Shown: positions 25,201-37,900 of the stretch, piece after piece
Position numbering within the stretch: the stretch's first letter is position 1
Layout of the letters: the number at the start of each line of letters is the position of its first letter
Source: Brugia malayi
Taxonomy: Eukaryota > Nematoda > Chromadorea > Rhabditida > Onchocercidae
Assembly: GCF_000002995.4 (NCBI RefSeq)
Contig: NW_025062475.1
Coordinates: 3,192,528 to 3,256,527 of the forward strand
Direction: 5' to 3'
Length of the DNA stretch: 64,000 nt
Program-made: the position numbers and the translations under genes
Notes under the pieces: model-generated
The model's input: the letters and a program-made list of their open reading frames with translations, nothing else
Database searches by the model: none
What the model was told of the DNA's origin: nothing

Positions 25201-28200
25201 CGGTTAGGAGTATACCGAATAATTTATAAAAAATAATAATAAGTTAAACGAAATGTTTATTTGCATTCCTATTTATGTGATACTTTAGTGAAAAACTGGA
25301 ATGGTATCCAAAATTATTTTTCATTTTTTTTAGCTTTTCCAGAAAAGAAGAAAATTTAAAATATAATTTTGGACTATTTCAATCAGTGCATTGTGCATTT
25401 CAAATTTTGCAAGAAAAAAAATATTGAAATAAAAAAGAAAAAAAAAAGATTATTAAATCTAAAAAAAAAAAAAGAAAGAAAAAAAACTGAGATTATTTCA
25501 TGCAACAATTCTAGAAAATTACAAGGAAAATTGGATGAAAAATTCGGTCATTTTTGTAATTTTCTACTAAAAATTTATTTTTAGTAGAATAAAAGAAAAT
25601 TGAGAAATATAATATGAAAAATCAAAAAAAAAAAAGAATTAGGATAAAAAATTCTATATTTTTTTTTATATTCTCAATTGTTTCTCATATATTTTTTAAA
25701 TAATTTACAATTCAATTTTATTAATCTATTTTAAAGATTTTGATTAGATTTAATTATATTAATTTAATTAAAAAATTTTGCTTATACTTTCTTCTTATCT
25801 TTGTTATCAATTAAATTTATTAATATATGTAAATGGATTAATAGCAAATTTCTAAAACTATAAATCTTTGTTAAATTTCGATCAACCATTTGAACACTTT
25901 TTTTTTTAAATCAATTTACATTAATATCATTAATTTAACTTTTAATAAATTATACTATCATATAGCAATATTTATCTGTTATTGAAATCTTGAACAAATT
26001 CATTTCATTACTTTTGTGATAATTAATTATTCATTTTATTAATTTTCCTCTTTCATTTGATAATATAAAAAAAAAAAAAAAAAAAAACTGAACAGTTGAT
26101 AATCTTTTATTCATATTAAATCAAAATTTAAAATTTGATTTAATTTTGAAAATGATAACAGAGAAAAGTTTGAAAATTTATGAAAAATGTTGCGTAGTTT
26201 ATAATTCATTCAAATTAATTTAGGTCAAATTAATGAGGAAAGACGGAAAAATGAAAAAAGAGATTAAATGAATCATATTGATAGTATTAATGTTTCAATT
26301 ATGAAACAAAATTTTGATTATGAAAATTTAGCTGATTTCTCTCATACATAATTTATCACAATTTTCGCTTGTTTATCATTTTATAATTTGTAGAGTTGTT
26401 TATTTTTAAAATTTGTTTACAATCATTGAACTTCTCAGTAACTGCTTCCTTGATAACTACCCAATTACAAATGAATTTTAATCGTTGAAATAAGATTTTG
26501 AATCAATTATGTCATTCATTCAATTCTCGACGATCATCAAAAATACAATTAAGTCTTGATTTATTCATTTCATTTTAAATATTTCACTATTATATGCAAT
26601 ACAGATTATGGCGAATTGAACAAAATGATGTCTTGAAATTTGTTTATTAAATGATTACCGTTTTAATCTTTAATATATCATTTTTTAAAAGTTTTTTTTT
26701 TTTTTTTAAATTCAATAAATTCAAATGCTTCATTACATTTGTTTATTTCTGATTTACTTACGTTCATAATTACATTTTAGAGAAGAAAAAAAAAAAATTG
26801 CTTCATAATGAGAAAGTATTGATAAATGAGCAAAGTAAGTTAGTGAAATGAAAATACGTTGCTCAAATGAATAATTAAATTACTTGAAAATTTTTCAAAT
26901 TTCTTTTTACAAAAATAGGCGTTTACTTTATTTTAAAAAATTGCCCTTTAATTTTAACAAATTTAGAAGAATGAAAGATACCTTCGAAATTAATTTCCCT
27001 TTTCATTTTCAATTTGCGCATAAGAGAAATTGGTGTAATATTTCAAACAAATTTATCAAATACTATTTCTATTAAACTATAAAACTTATATTTCATTTTC
27101 ATCTTTTCCACTAATAAATTCAATTCATTATTTTTGTTTTTATTGCATAGTAATTATTAATAGCACTAATAATAACTAAAAAATAAAAAATTAATACTAA
27201 TATAATTATGCAATAATAGGTGAAATAATTAATAATAAATAATGGTAGTTGATAATAATTAATAATAATAATATTAATATCAAATGGTTAATAATAGTGG
27301 TAATAATAATAACAAATATAATAGTAATAGCAATAATAATAATAACAGTAATAACAATAATAATAATAATAGCTGAAGAAGATTAGAATTTCAGATTAGT
27401 GAAATGAAATTTACTTCAAAATTAACTAACATTTACTTTTTGCCTATAAATGATAGCAAAGTTTTGACTTATTAATTGTTGATATTCTTTTAACATTCTA
27501 TAATAAATAAAAGCGAAAGTTTTTCTTTCTTACTTGAATTAAATTAAATTAACCGAAAAAGAAGAAATGATTGACTGGTAAGGAAATGAAAGAAAAAGTT
27601 ATAAGAAATCATATTGTCAACTAAAATTTAACTTTTTTTTTTAATAAATTTTCTAAATGCTTAATGACCTTAAAAATTTGGAATATTTTTGAAACTAAAC
27701 ATATCTATTTGATTAGTAGCTTCAAAGATATATTTATTGTTGAAAGAAATGTCCTCTATTCCTATCTAAAATTATAAATTATAATTTTAGATCAAAATCA
27801 ATGTCTTAAAAAATTATATAGCATTCACTTAACAATCAAAATATCAATCAATTCAATTAGTTTCACATTTTTTAAAAATAAATAATATTCGATTCTTTTG
27901 GTGTTCGTCCAGTGATCTTCGATCAATCGTTTATATCATTGAAATAATCTTTGATTTACATATAGTATTGCCTCATAAACATTTCAAAAATGTCCACATT
28001 AGCTAAATTATGCATAGCAATTTGAATTCATTCAGAATTACTTTTCTTTTCAAGTGGATTGGATTTCTCATCGTTCCATTTTAATTTTATTTCCATATTT
28101 TTTTAACTTTAAAAATTGATCCAATTGAATATGTATGATACTACGAATGTTTAAATTACTTAAATATTTCCTTTATTTGTGAGAAATTTGTCTTTCTAAA

Positions 28201-28286
28201 ATACAAACTATTTTTTTGGCAATTTATTGCGGTCTTTTCTTTTATGTGATAGAAAAATTTAAATAAATAGTCTGATAACATTTCCA
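22252..28286. other. Long intron, nothing firmly coding
   Basis: AT-rich intron between the 5' exons and the internal start at 28316. A patch at about 23344-23460 is less AT-rich and open (contains NVNPCSQPNGNFVTVND), but has no clear acceptor-donor pair in phase. I do not call it an exon. An AAT-type repeat at 27150-27375 is listed separately. Confidence 0.5.
27150..27375. repeat. AAT/TAATAA-type imperfect repeat
   Basis: Some 225 bases dominated by AAT, TAAT and AATAGT units, strongest at 27300-27370 (AATAATAAT with AAC and AGT variants). Simple sequence inside an intron. Confidence 0.85.
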
Positions 28287-28315
28287 GTATTAAATAATAA
28301 AATTTTATAAACGAA
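28279..28315 (+). promoter_or_regulatory. Probable spliced-leader acceptor and short 5' leader
   Basis: An acceptor-like ACATTTCCAG ends at 28287. It is followed by a 28-base leader and then an ATG at 28316. The frame upstream of the ATG is closed by a TAA at 28298. This is the arrangement expected for a trans-spliced internal start in a nematode. Trans-splicing is inferred; cDNA 5' ends would be needed to prove it. Confidence 0.45.
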
Positions 28316-28378
28316 ATGCTGGAACAACCTCAAATTCAGCGATTTTCACCGATGTTTATGGAACGTCTACGTGTTTTT
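28316..28378 (+). CDS. Internal first exon of the large locus
   Basis: Opens with MLEQPQIQRFSPMFMERLRV and ends in phase 0 at donor gtatgt, compatible with the next exon at 28978. Because the frame is closed upstream, this is an alternative start rather than an internal exon of the long form. It would give a 1,234-residue product through 43207. Confidence 0.6.
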
Positions 28379-28977
28379 GTATGTTCAATCTAGTTTTAAG
28401 CTAAATTTTGCATATTTAAATTCTAACAAATGGCTTAAAATATGATATATTAAGTTTCAACAATAAATAAAAGTTTGATTTTAAAAATTAACAATTATAT
28501 TCAAAAGGCATTTCAACAATAACTACTCGTTTAACATTAATTCATAATTCAATTTCATTTAATAAAATGTTAGAAATAAATTTTATGATAATTCATTTGT
28601 TGATGAATAGCTCAAAATGTATTCATTCTCATCAATTTTTTAAAAAAAATTATGAAAATATAACGATTATTTAATTGCTTGTGGAATCTATGCAAGCTAA
28701 GCACTTATTTATTATCAAATAATCGATAATCAATATTGGTTGGTTAGTAATGACCGTTTGACCAGTAGCTCATCGATTTTAAATTCCTCAAATTGAGCGG
28801 AGAAATGATATAATAGCTCTTGAAAGGTCATTATGATGACAGCAGTCGTGATACATAGAAAATTTTGCTATCAAATAATTCAAATCAAATTTTACTTTTT
28901 CTTGAAAATAATTTTTTTAATTTAAAATCTAAAATAACTTAAAATTCAAACATTTTCAAACCTAGTGCTTTTTCCAG

Positions 28978-31900
28978 GAAGATCGTCCAACGATAATCCA
29001 TGGTGAAGCGCAAAAGTCTGTGATACAGTCTATAACGCCCAACTATAAAAGTGTTAGTGAAAGACAAGTGCGCTTTTTTTTTATTTTTCTTTCTTCTTGA
29101 CCATCTGTTTTCTTAATTTTCTTTACAATGAAAATGTCACATTTCATCAATTTCAAATTTTTTTAAATTAAATTGTAAACTTTACAAAAAAAAAAAAAAA
29201 AGATGATATTACAGATACAAAAAATGGATTTTGGTTCAGATTTAAATTTACCAGAAGCTGTTGGCGATTATAAGGTACTTTTTTTTTTTTTTTTTTTAAT
29301 GAAATTTGTCTCATTTTTCATACAACAATTAAAAGAATCAAAATTTTAATGTCTAAAAATAAAAAACAGGGAAATATTTATTAGTTTTAGCAAATACAAT
29401 TTAAGTAAATTTATTCTACATTAGAAGATTTCAAGATCTGAAAATCAATTTCAATTTCTAAAATTTAGATTTATTATTATTATTTTTTTTTTTTTGCAAT
29501 TACAATTATAGGTAAATATTTAGGTGAAAGAAACACAAGATCATTTTAAATTACAAATCATTGATCCAAAAGTTACCTCAAACGCATCGATGCCAGCATA
29601 TAATCGAGAAATTCCACGAATTCAACGACGAAATTTGGATTTTCCAAGCGAACATAGTAAACGATCATTTCTAAAATTAGAACCAATGCAACAAAGGAAA
29701 TTACGGGTATGTGAATTATTAATATAACGAATTTTTCAAAACATTCATTAAGGTTGTTGTTAAAGAATGAAAGTGTTGCATTTATTATAAATCACTTTAA
29801 TCACTTCAAATTTTAACTTTTCTAATTGCTCCATTTAAGAGAAGTTTCAAATAATTAATTAAAAATTTTTTAATTTTGATTGTGTATTTTATTAGTATCT
29901 TTGCTATAATATCTTCCAAAAAGAAAAAAAGAATGTGTAAACATTTTTTAATTTATTAAAATTTGAGCAGTTTTGGCTTAAAAAGAAGAAAAAATGTTTA
30001 TTCAGATTGCAAATTTTAATATGTAAGAAGTGCTTCTCAAATTTTGTCTTTAATTTTTTTAAATAAATCTAATTGTCTTTAATTTTTTTTTTTTTAAATA
30101 AATCTAATTTTGAAATGTAGTATTCGAGTATTTCAGGCTGCAGAAACTCGTCCAATTACAACCAGTGCATATTTAACTGAAAGCTTAGATCGTCATCGTG
30201 ACATGGAGACATCTCGACTAAAGGATTATTTGAAAGCACGTGAAAATGATGCTAATAAACCATGGGATAAGCCTCAATGGCCTGGGCCAAAGGTATTTTA
30301 TTGTTATTAATTTTAAATAACTCAATACGAAGAGCTTATTTGAATAAATTAAAAGTAATGATGAAAACTGTATGAATTATAATATCAAGAAAAAAAAAAA
30401 ACTAAATTCAGGCTACAAATTCAAACGATCAATCACTTAAAGAACTTGCTGAAATCAAAAAAGTAAGTTATTGCTTTTTTTTTTTTTTGCAAATTTTCAG
30501 TTACATAAATTTCTATTAAATAATTATATATTAAGTTGAGTAATGTTGCAAAAAGAAAAAAGAAAAAAAGAGAGAAAAAGATGAAATATTGATTCGTATC
30601 TGTTTAGTAAGCAACATGAAAGGAAAATGTAGTTCGAAATCATTTGAAAATTTTTAAGAAAAGAAAAAATTTCAAATGAGCAATTTTCATTTGACCTTGT
30701 CAAACGATGCAGTAATTTGCATTTGAATATATATTGCGGAATAATAAACAAACTACCATGTGACAATGTGACAACACAAGAAAATAGATTTAATGAAGAG
30801 TTTAGGACTGATGACCTTGATGATCAATGCTTAGCATTTGCATATAATTTGATCAATTATTTATTTGTAACATTTATTACTTGAAAAGTTTCTCAATTTT
30901 CAACTTAAAATTCAACAAATTCTTTTTTTTTTTTTTCATTCATTCATTCATTTCAGACTATCGAAACTCTTCAGAAGGTATGGTTTTTTCCCTTTTTTTT
31001 TCTATTTTTTTTTTTTGAATTTAAATTTCTTGATAAATATTCTTTGAGTTTTACTAAATTAATCAAAATGATCTAATTTTGTCCTTTTTAATGGCTATAT
31101 TTATACGATTGTTCCTCATAGATAATAACTTGATAGGTTGTCTTAATTTAATAATTTTAATTTATTAATACTTTTAATCATATGATGATAATTTTGTGTG
31201 ACATGCGCTAATAATTACAATTAATTGTTCACAATAAATGATTTTGTTTTTTGAAAAATTTTTTTTAGATGTTTTCTAATCTCTAAAAAGAAAAAAATTC
31301 ATTAAATTAACAGAATTTGTTGCTTTCATTGTGAATTTAAAGTTTTTTAAATTTTAAAATTTTTGTATTACTGAAGAATGTTAATCTAGCCTAGTCTTAT
31401 TGTAACTTTGTATTGTGTTATGTCAATAATTACTGTCCTTTTATTTGTTTTGTGTTTGTTTAATCAAGTTGGAGCTGAGATTGTAAGGCTTGGTAAGAGC
31501 CAAGAAAAAAAAAGCACAGAAAATGCACCACTGAGAAGTACGAGTAAGAAACAGATAAGCAGACAAGTGTCACCCGAAAATGTGACATTTTATGCGACAC
31601 TGATGAATGCAATCAGAATTTGATGGAATCAGAAATGGAAATCGAGAATTGGCTTACAATTCCTGATGATATGATTGCTTAACAATGAAGTGATAATTTA
31701 TAAAAGTGCTATTTTCTTGGACATTTCTTCGCGATGGAATGAATAATAAATAATTATGTATGTTTTCATTTTTTCTTTCGCCAAAAAAATTTTAATTTTT
31801 TATAATTTTTATTTAATTTTTTTAATGATTGATTACGTTGATTGAGAGAAAATTAATTAATTTTTTACAAGATTATTAACTTCATGCGTTAAATATTTAT

Positions 31901-34900
31901 TATATCAAAACTATTTTATTTTTATTTGATTGTTTAATCAATAATTTTAGCACTTGCATACGAGAATATATTTAAAAAGTTTCCAGAAATAAATTCAATT
32001 GTGTTTTTAGTAGCATTCAATTACTGATTCATAGATTATTCAGGGATTTTTTTGGAAGTATAAAAAGTTTATAAATGATAGGTTATAAAAAAAAAGATAT
32101 GATTTACAACTAACTTTCAAGGATTAAGTTTATCTGAAATTTGTTGACATAAACACTTCAAGTTTTTTTTTTTCCTTTTTTTCTTTTTTAAACAATGATA
32201 AATGGAAAATATATGAGAAGTGTAGAAGTAAGCATTATGTGCAAATATTTACATCTTAGCACGCTATTAAAATTATTTAGGAGATGAAATTTTAACGAAA
32301 ATAATAAATGAAGGACTGAACAAACGATTTGACTAATTTTATGTGTGATAATTTATTGACTAATTCAATTCACAATTCAGATTATTATGCTTAATCTATG
32401 ATTGCTATGTTTTGATTTCATGGATCAAAATAAATTTAATAAGTTTGATCTGTTTAAAAAAATTCCCGTAAAATTCAATCATTTCTTTATTATTGTACGA
32501 ATTAGTTAAATTTTAATAATTTCATGAATATCTTATCAATTATTAAAATTTCTTAACTATATATTCTTATCAAAATCTTATCAATGCATACTTAATTTTT
32601 CCGTTTCAATCTTCTCTGAATAAAAAAGTATGAGTATATTGTCGGCATACTATTAACGAAATTAAATTAATTTATGAAAGTTCTAACCAAAAAAAAAAGA
32701 CTGCCTACTTCCTTTTTTTTCAACTGTCATCGACCTGTTTCTTTTTTTTTGGACTGAATAATTTTATGACTAATTTAGCTAAATCTTAGAAAAAATCCCT
32801 AAAAGTTCGATTATTTCATAATAATTTCAAGTAATAATATTATTCACCTTCACTTCATCACACTTTAGTTTTACTAAGATATCTAACGAAAGTAAAGCAA
32901 AAAAAAAAAATTATTTATTTTTTCTCGACAAGAAAAAGAATACAATTTTAATATTCAGCTAGAAAACATTGTTTAGCAAAGAATTAACCTTCAATCTTTA
33001 ACATTAATAATTTTTTTATTAAAATGTTCTATAAATTATTCACTTAATGAGTGATAGATCAGAAAACGATAAATAAAATTTTAATAAAGAACTAAGTATT
33101 AATAATTTCACTTTCGTCTTTGCTAACTTTTTTTTTGACGTTTTAATTTTGTAAAAATTTCTTGAAATCATAGGTTTATATTCACTTGATGTTTTATGTT
33201 TATCTTTAATTTATACCATTAATATATTTGAATTTTTGAAATGCATTAACTTCCAAATATTTAAAGAAGAAATTAAAATGTACAAAATGAATTTAAGATG
33301 AATTCTATTGACTTATTATATTTGCAACAAAATTAAACTGTACCTGTCTGTCACTTTAAGCTATTCTTTTGTCAACTGTCGTCTTCTATTCGTTTGAATT
33401 ACCCCAAAAAAAAAAAAAAAAAAATTTTGCTCATTTCTTTTTCCTCTCCTATTTTCTTTTTTTTATTTTATTGAATCTTTTGCTAATATTTCTGTTCCGC
33501 TCGAAATTTTTGTTTGCTAAGGTACCTCTCTGATGACAGCTCTAAATATTGTAGTGGTAAGCTTATCGAGAAAAAAAAGAAAAAATCGAATGAAATCGAA
33601 CGAACTATTAGCCTGTTCGCCTACAAAATGTTTGTGTGTCTGTCGTATGTCATTTATCCGACAAATGTTTGCATGTATGTATGTTTGTGTGTTAGTAAGT
33701 TTACATATATCTTGTAGATGAGTAAATGTATGAATTTGTGTTTTTTCAAGGTGTTAGCTTAGTTGGCTAACCCATTTTATGTGTGCGTGTGTGTGTGTGT
33801 TTGTCTGCGTTTGTATGTGTCTGTATGTTACTGTCACTTTGCTGCGAATGATGATGATGGCTGGTGATGATGATGATAATGGCTGATAATGATGATAGTG
33901 ACGATGATAATGATGATGATGATGATAATGGTTGATAATGATGCTAGTGACGATGGTAATGATGATGATGATGATAATGGTTGATAATGATGATGATGAT
34001 AATGGTTGATAATGATGCTAGTGACGATGGTAATGATGCTAGTGACGATGGTAATGATGATGGTGATAATGGTTGATAATGATGCTAGTGACGATGATAA
34101 TGATGATGATGATGATAATGGCTGATAATGATGATAGTGACGATGGTAATGATGATGGTGATAATGGTTGATAATGATGCTAGTGACGATGATAATGATG
34201 ATGATGATGATAATGGCTGATAATGATGATAGTGACGATGATAATGATGATGATGATGATAATGGCTGATAATGATGATAGTGACGATGATAATGATGAT
34301 GATGATGATAATGGTTGATAATGATGATAGTGACGATGATAATGATGATGATGATGATGATAATGGTTGATAATGATGCTAGCGACGATGATAATGGTTG
34401 ATAATGATGCTAGTGACGATGGTAATGATAATGTCGGACATCCTTTAATTAGCGCTTCTTTTTCATCTAAAATACCTGAAATAATCAACGAAATTTCGAT
34501 GATATTTTGATTCTATCTGTTACTATTAACCTAATGAAGAAACGAACGTTACAAATGAAATTTCAATTTGATACGATCTACTATTATCTGTTCATTAAAT
34601 TAATCTATTCCTTTCTTTGTTACCTTATTTGTCAACAGTTTTGAAAATTAAAGAGTTTCCATTAGTGATATAATTAATTTTTCATTAAAAATAATAATTG
34701 TTCTTATAAAATATCAACAGATTATTATAATTTCTTCTTTAACACTATAACCGAATTTAACTCTATAATGCATCGTAAAATCGTAATCAAAATTTTTCAA
34801 ATTCGAATTTCTAGGCTATGTCGAATATTCTTTAGCACAATTTTTTAATTTTCTGTATTACTTTACTCCATCCAAATGTCACAGCAGCAAATTTCACGTG

Positions 34901-37900
34901 AATCCTTCTTACCATCAACGAAATGCTCACATTCTGATGACTGTCACCATAATCGTCCTGTACGTTCATTTATCTCTTTACCTGATATCAAAGAAGCTAC
35001 TATCGAAGAAAACGATAGTAGTAGTTGTAGCAGTTCTGTGGAACATAATCAGAAAGCTGTCGTCAATTTTTATGATCAAAATATTCGAAAATCTCCGAAA
35101 CAGGTTCTTTAATAAGAAATTATCAGCTTATCAGCAATCCTTCAAATATCTACCAAATTCTCAATAATTATTATCATTTTTCAATTAAATTAAATCAACT
35201 AAATCATTGTATTCTACGAATCACTATATTATCACTATATTAGACATTGAAATTGTTATATTTACATAGTTGAACTAAGTGATTTGCTGATTTATTATGA
35301 TTATAATCTGATAAGCTTATATCATTGATTTATTCTATCAATTTATCACCTTAATTTTAAAAATTTCAGCTTTTATTATAATAAAAAGTATTCCAACAAT
35401 ATTTCATCCATTTGAACAAAGACAAAAAAAAAAAGACGAAAAGATTTTTGTGATACATTCCGAAAGTATCAAATTTTGTCAGTATGATTATTCTATTTAA
35501 AGTGTGTACTGAAAACTAAATTTTTCTTCATTTTCAAGAGCATTTAAGTCAATTCAAGTTTGCTTATTTACTTATATCAAGCAGTAAGTTAATTTGAGTA
35601 AATGATTGCTCGAGAATTCATCTTTTCCTTTCTTTTTTTTTCTTGTTTTCTAGAAGACAAGAATTTTATTTACTGTGAAATATAATTCATACTGAATAAA
35701 TTTTTGATTTTTTTCTTCCTTGCTAATTGTATAAATAGATTTAAAGTTAAACTAAAGTTGAAATGGCATAGTTAAATTTAAATTAAATAAATTTAATTAT
35801 CTTCTGAAGCTAGATTAGGCTTAATAGACAATAAAATTCATTGAAACAATACTTTTACGCTATAATTTATGTCTTTATAAAGAGTATAGTTAAACTTAAC
35901 TATGAATCTGTGGTCGTGAAAGATTTAAATTCTTATTTATTATTTTGAAAGATGTTTGTTGATCTCAGGGAGATTAGCTGGATTGAGATATTAATATTTG
36001 GGATAATACAGGAATATAATAATTCATTTATTAATAGAAACAATAGTACAATGAGCTTTATAGGAAATAATTGAAGTTGAACTTTCTTGGTATTAAATTT
36101 CATGAAATTTACTGATAAAATCTTGTAATCCTTTATTCAGTCACTTACTTATGGTCATTAAATGTAATTTAAATTAATATTTATATTATAGACATAAATA
36201 CAATTAGCAAAGTTATAATTTGAGCTACCAAATTTGTTATTATATTATTTGAAGTTATTATAATTTACTATAATTTTTTAAATTCCTATGTTGTTAGCTA
36301 AATTTTCAAGATTTAAATTAATTATTTAAGATTTCTAATCACTTTTTGATTTGTTACTCAAAAAATATTTGACTAAGTTTGATAATTTCAGAACTTGGAA
36401 CTTGAAAGTAGCAACAATTCTGTCGTAGTGGATCATCTCATAGCAAATGAAAATGTTCGGCGGTATTGTCATGAACAAATGGTGACACCATGTTCTGCAG
36501 ATACTTCCAAATCTTCTATAGTACAGGTGAGCATTTGACTGGAATTATTTATCAAATTACTATAAGTAAACATTTATAAATATCATTTTTCTCTTCTTAT
36601 TTTAATTTTGAATATTTCAAAAATTTTTTTAAATTTAAATTTTTTTTTTTTTTTTTTGCAGACATTGCATCCATCAGAAAACATCGATGTAAACATAAAT
36701 GCAAATCAAACCCCTCATTCTGTTGAAAAAATTCAAAAACCAACGATATCAATAATTGCTGTCCAAATTACGAATCCAAATTCACATCGTCGAGTCATTT
36801 GCACAAATCAAAATGAAACACATCGCAATAATAGCAAAAGCAAAATAGTATTTTTTAAATTTAAATGATTTTTTCAAGCACCAAATTTTGTCACTATGAA
36901 TTATTAATTTTTGAAATAATAAAATGCGATGAAAAGTGATAATAATATTTGATTAGTATTAAGAATATTGAACAATCAAAAAAGATAAAATATTGTTAAG
37001 CTAATAAATATTTCACTTCTGAATTGTAATATCTTTTGAGATGAGCAAATTATATCGTTATTTTGTCCTGGAAGATTTGTGTGTTAATTTTAAAAAAAAA
37101 ATTTAATATTATTAATTGTAAGAGATATTTAATGAAATATACATTACAAATCATTAAAGTGCTTATTGCTGCTCAAATAATTTGAAATATATATTTGCAA
37201 TGTTTCAGGTTTATAAAATGGACAACGATTTTGACAATTCTTCTGATTCTGATCCGTTTGTATCTACACTGAATTATTCGAGTGATTTCAGTAAACAACC
37301 AAAATCTATCCTAAAACAACGACAAGTAGCAGAATCTCTGTTATCACCATCTACCTGTGATATCAGTGATAATACATCTGAGCGTTATGTTGAAAGGATT
37401 CAAATTAGTGACACTAGTGATAAGGTATAACATTTTCAGGACATTTCCAGGAAACATTTATTATCACTCTGCCTTTATTTATCTTTAATTTAAACAATTT
37501 GTTATTATCAGCTTATCTTTGATGAGGAAATTTAAATTTGTTTACATTAGCTAAATAAAAAAAAAGGAAAAATGTCACAATTATCCAATTCTGTGACATC
37601 TTTCTTAGAATTTGTTTTTCAAATTTCTTTTTTTATAAACTGAAAAAAATATAAAAAAATTGAATAAATAATTAATTCATCTTTAAGATGCTTCAATCAG
37701 TAGCAAACTAACTTCTAGAAAAATATAACAGAAAGAAAAAATATTTAATTCTAAGTTTTTAAATAAAATTTCAGAAATGATAATTATTGAATGTATAAAA
37801 TTAAATCACTTATATCTTTAAATTTAAAATTAAAACTATTTTTGCTTTTAAATTTCATACTTTCAAGCTTAGAACAAATATCATTTGAAATATAAATTTT

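Larger units (their letters stand above)
30978..34884. other. 3.9-kb intron with possible extra exons
   Basis: Mostly AT-rich. Two items may be real. A small open exon at 33533-33556 (MTALNIVV then donor gtaagc, phase 0) follows a pyrimidine-rich block and could be another alternative start. A less AT-rich open patch at 31466-31623 (contains STENAPLRSTSKKQISRQV) fits no upstream phase; read in phase 0 from the microexon, that patch would add only LELRL before a stop. The minisatellite at 33847-34435 is listed separately. Confidence 0.4.

Noticed and set aside
34180..34488. Minus-strand His/Tyr/Ser-rich open frame of 102 codons
   Set aside because: It is a translation of the GAT minisatellite; all triplet-based frames are open and there are no splice or start signals.
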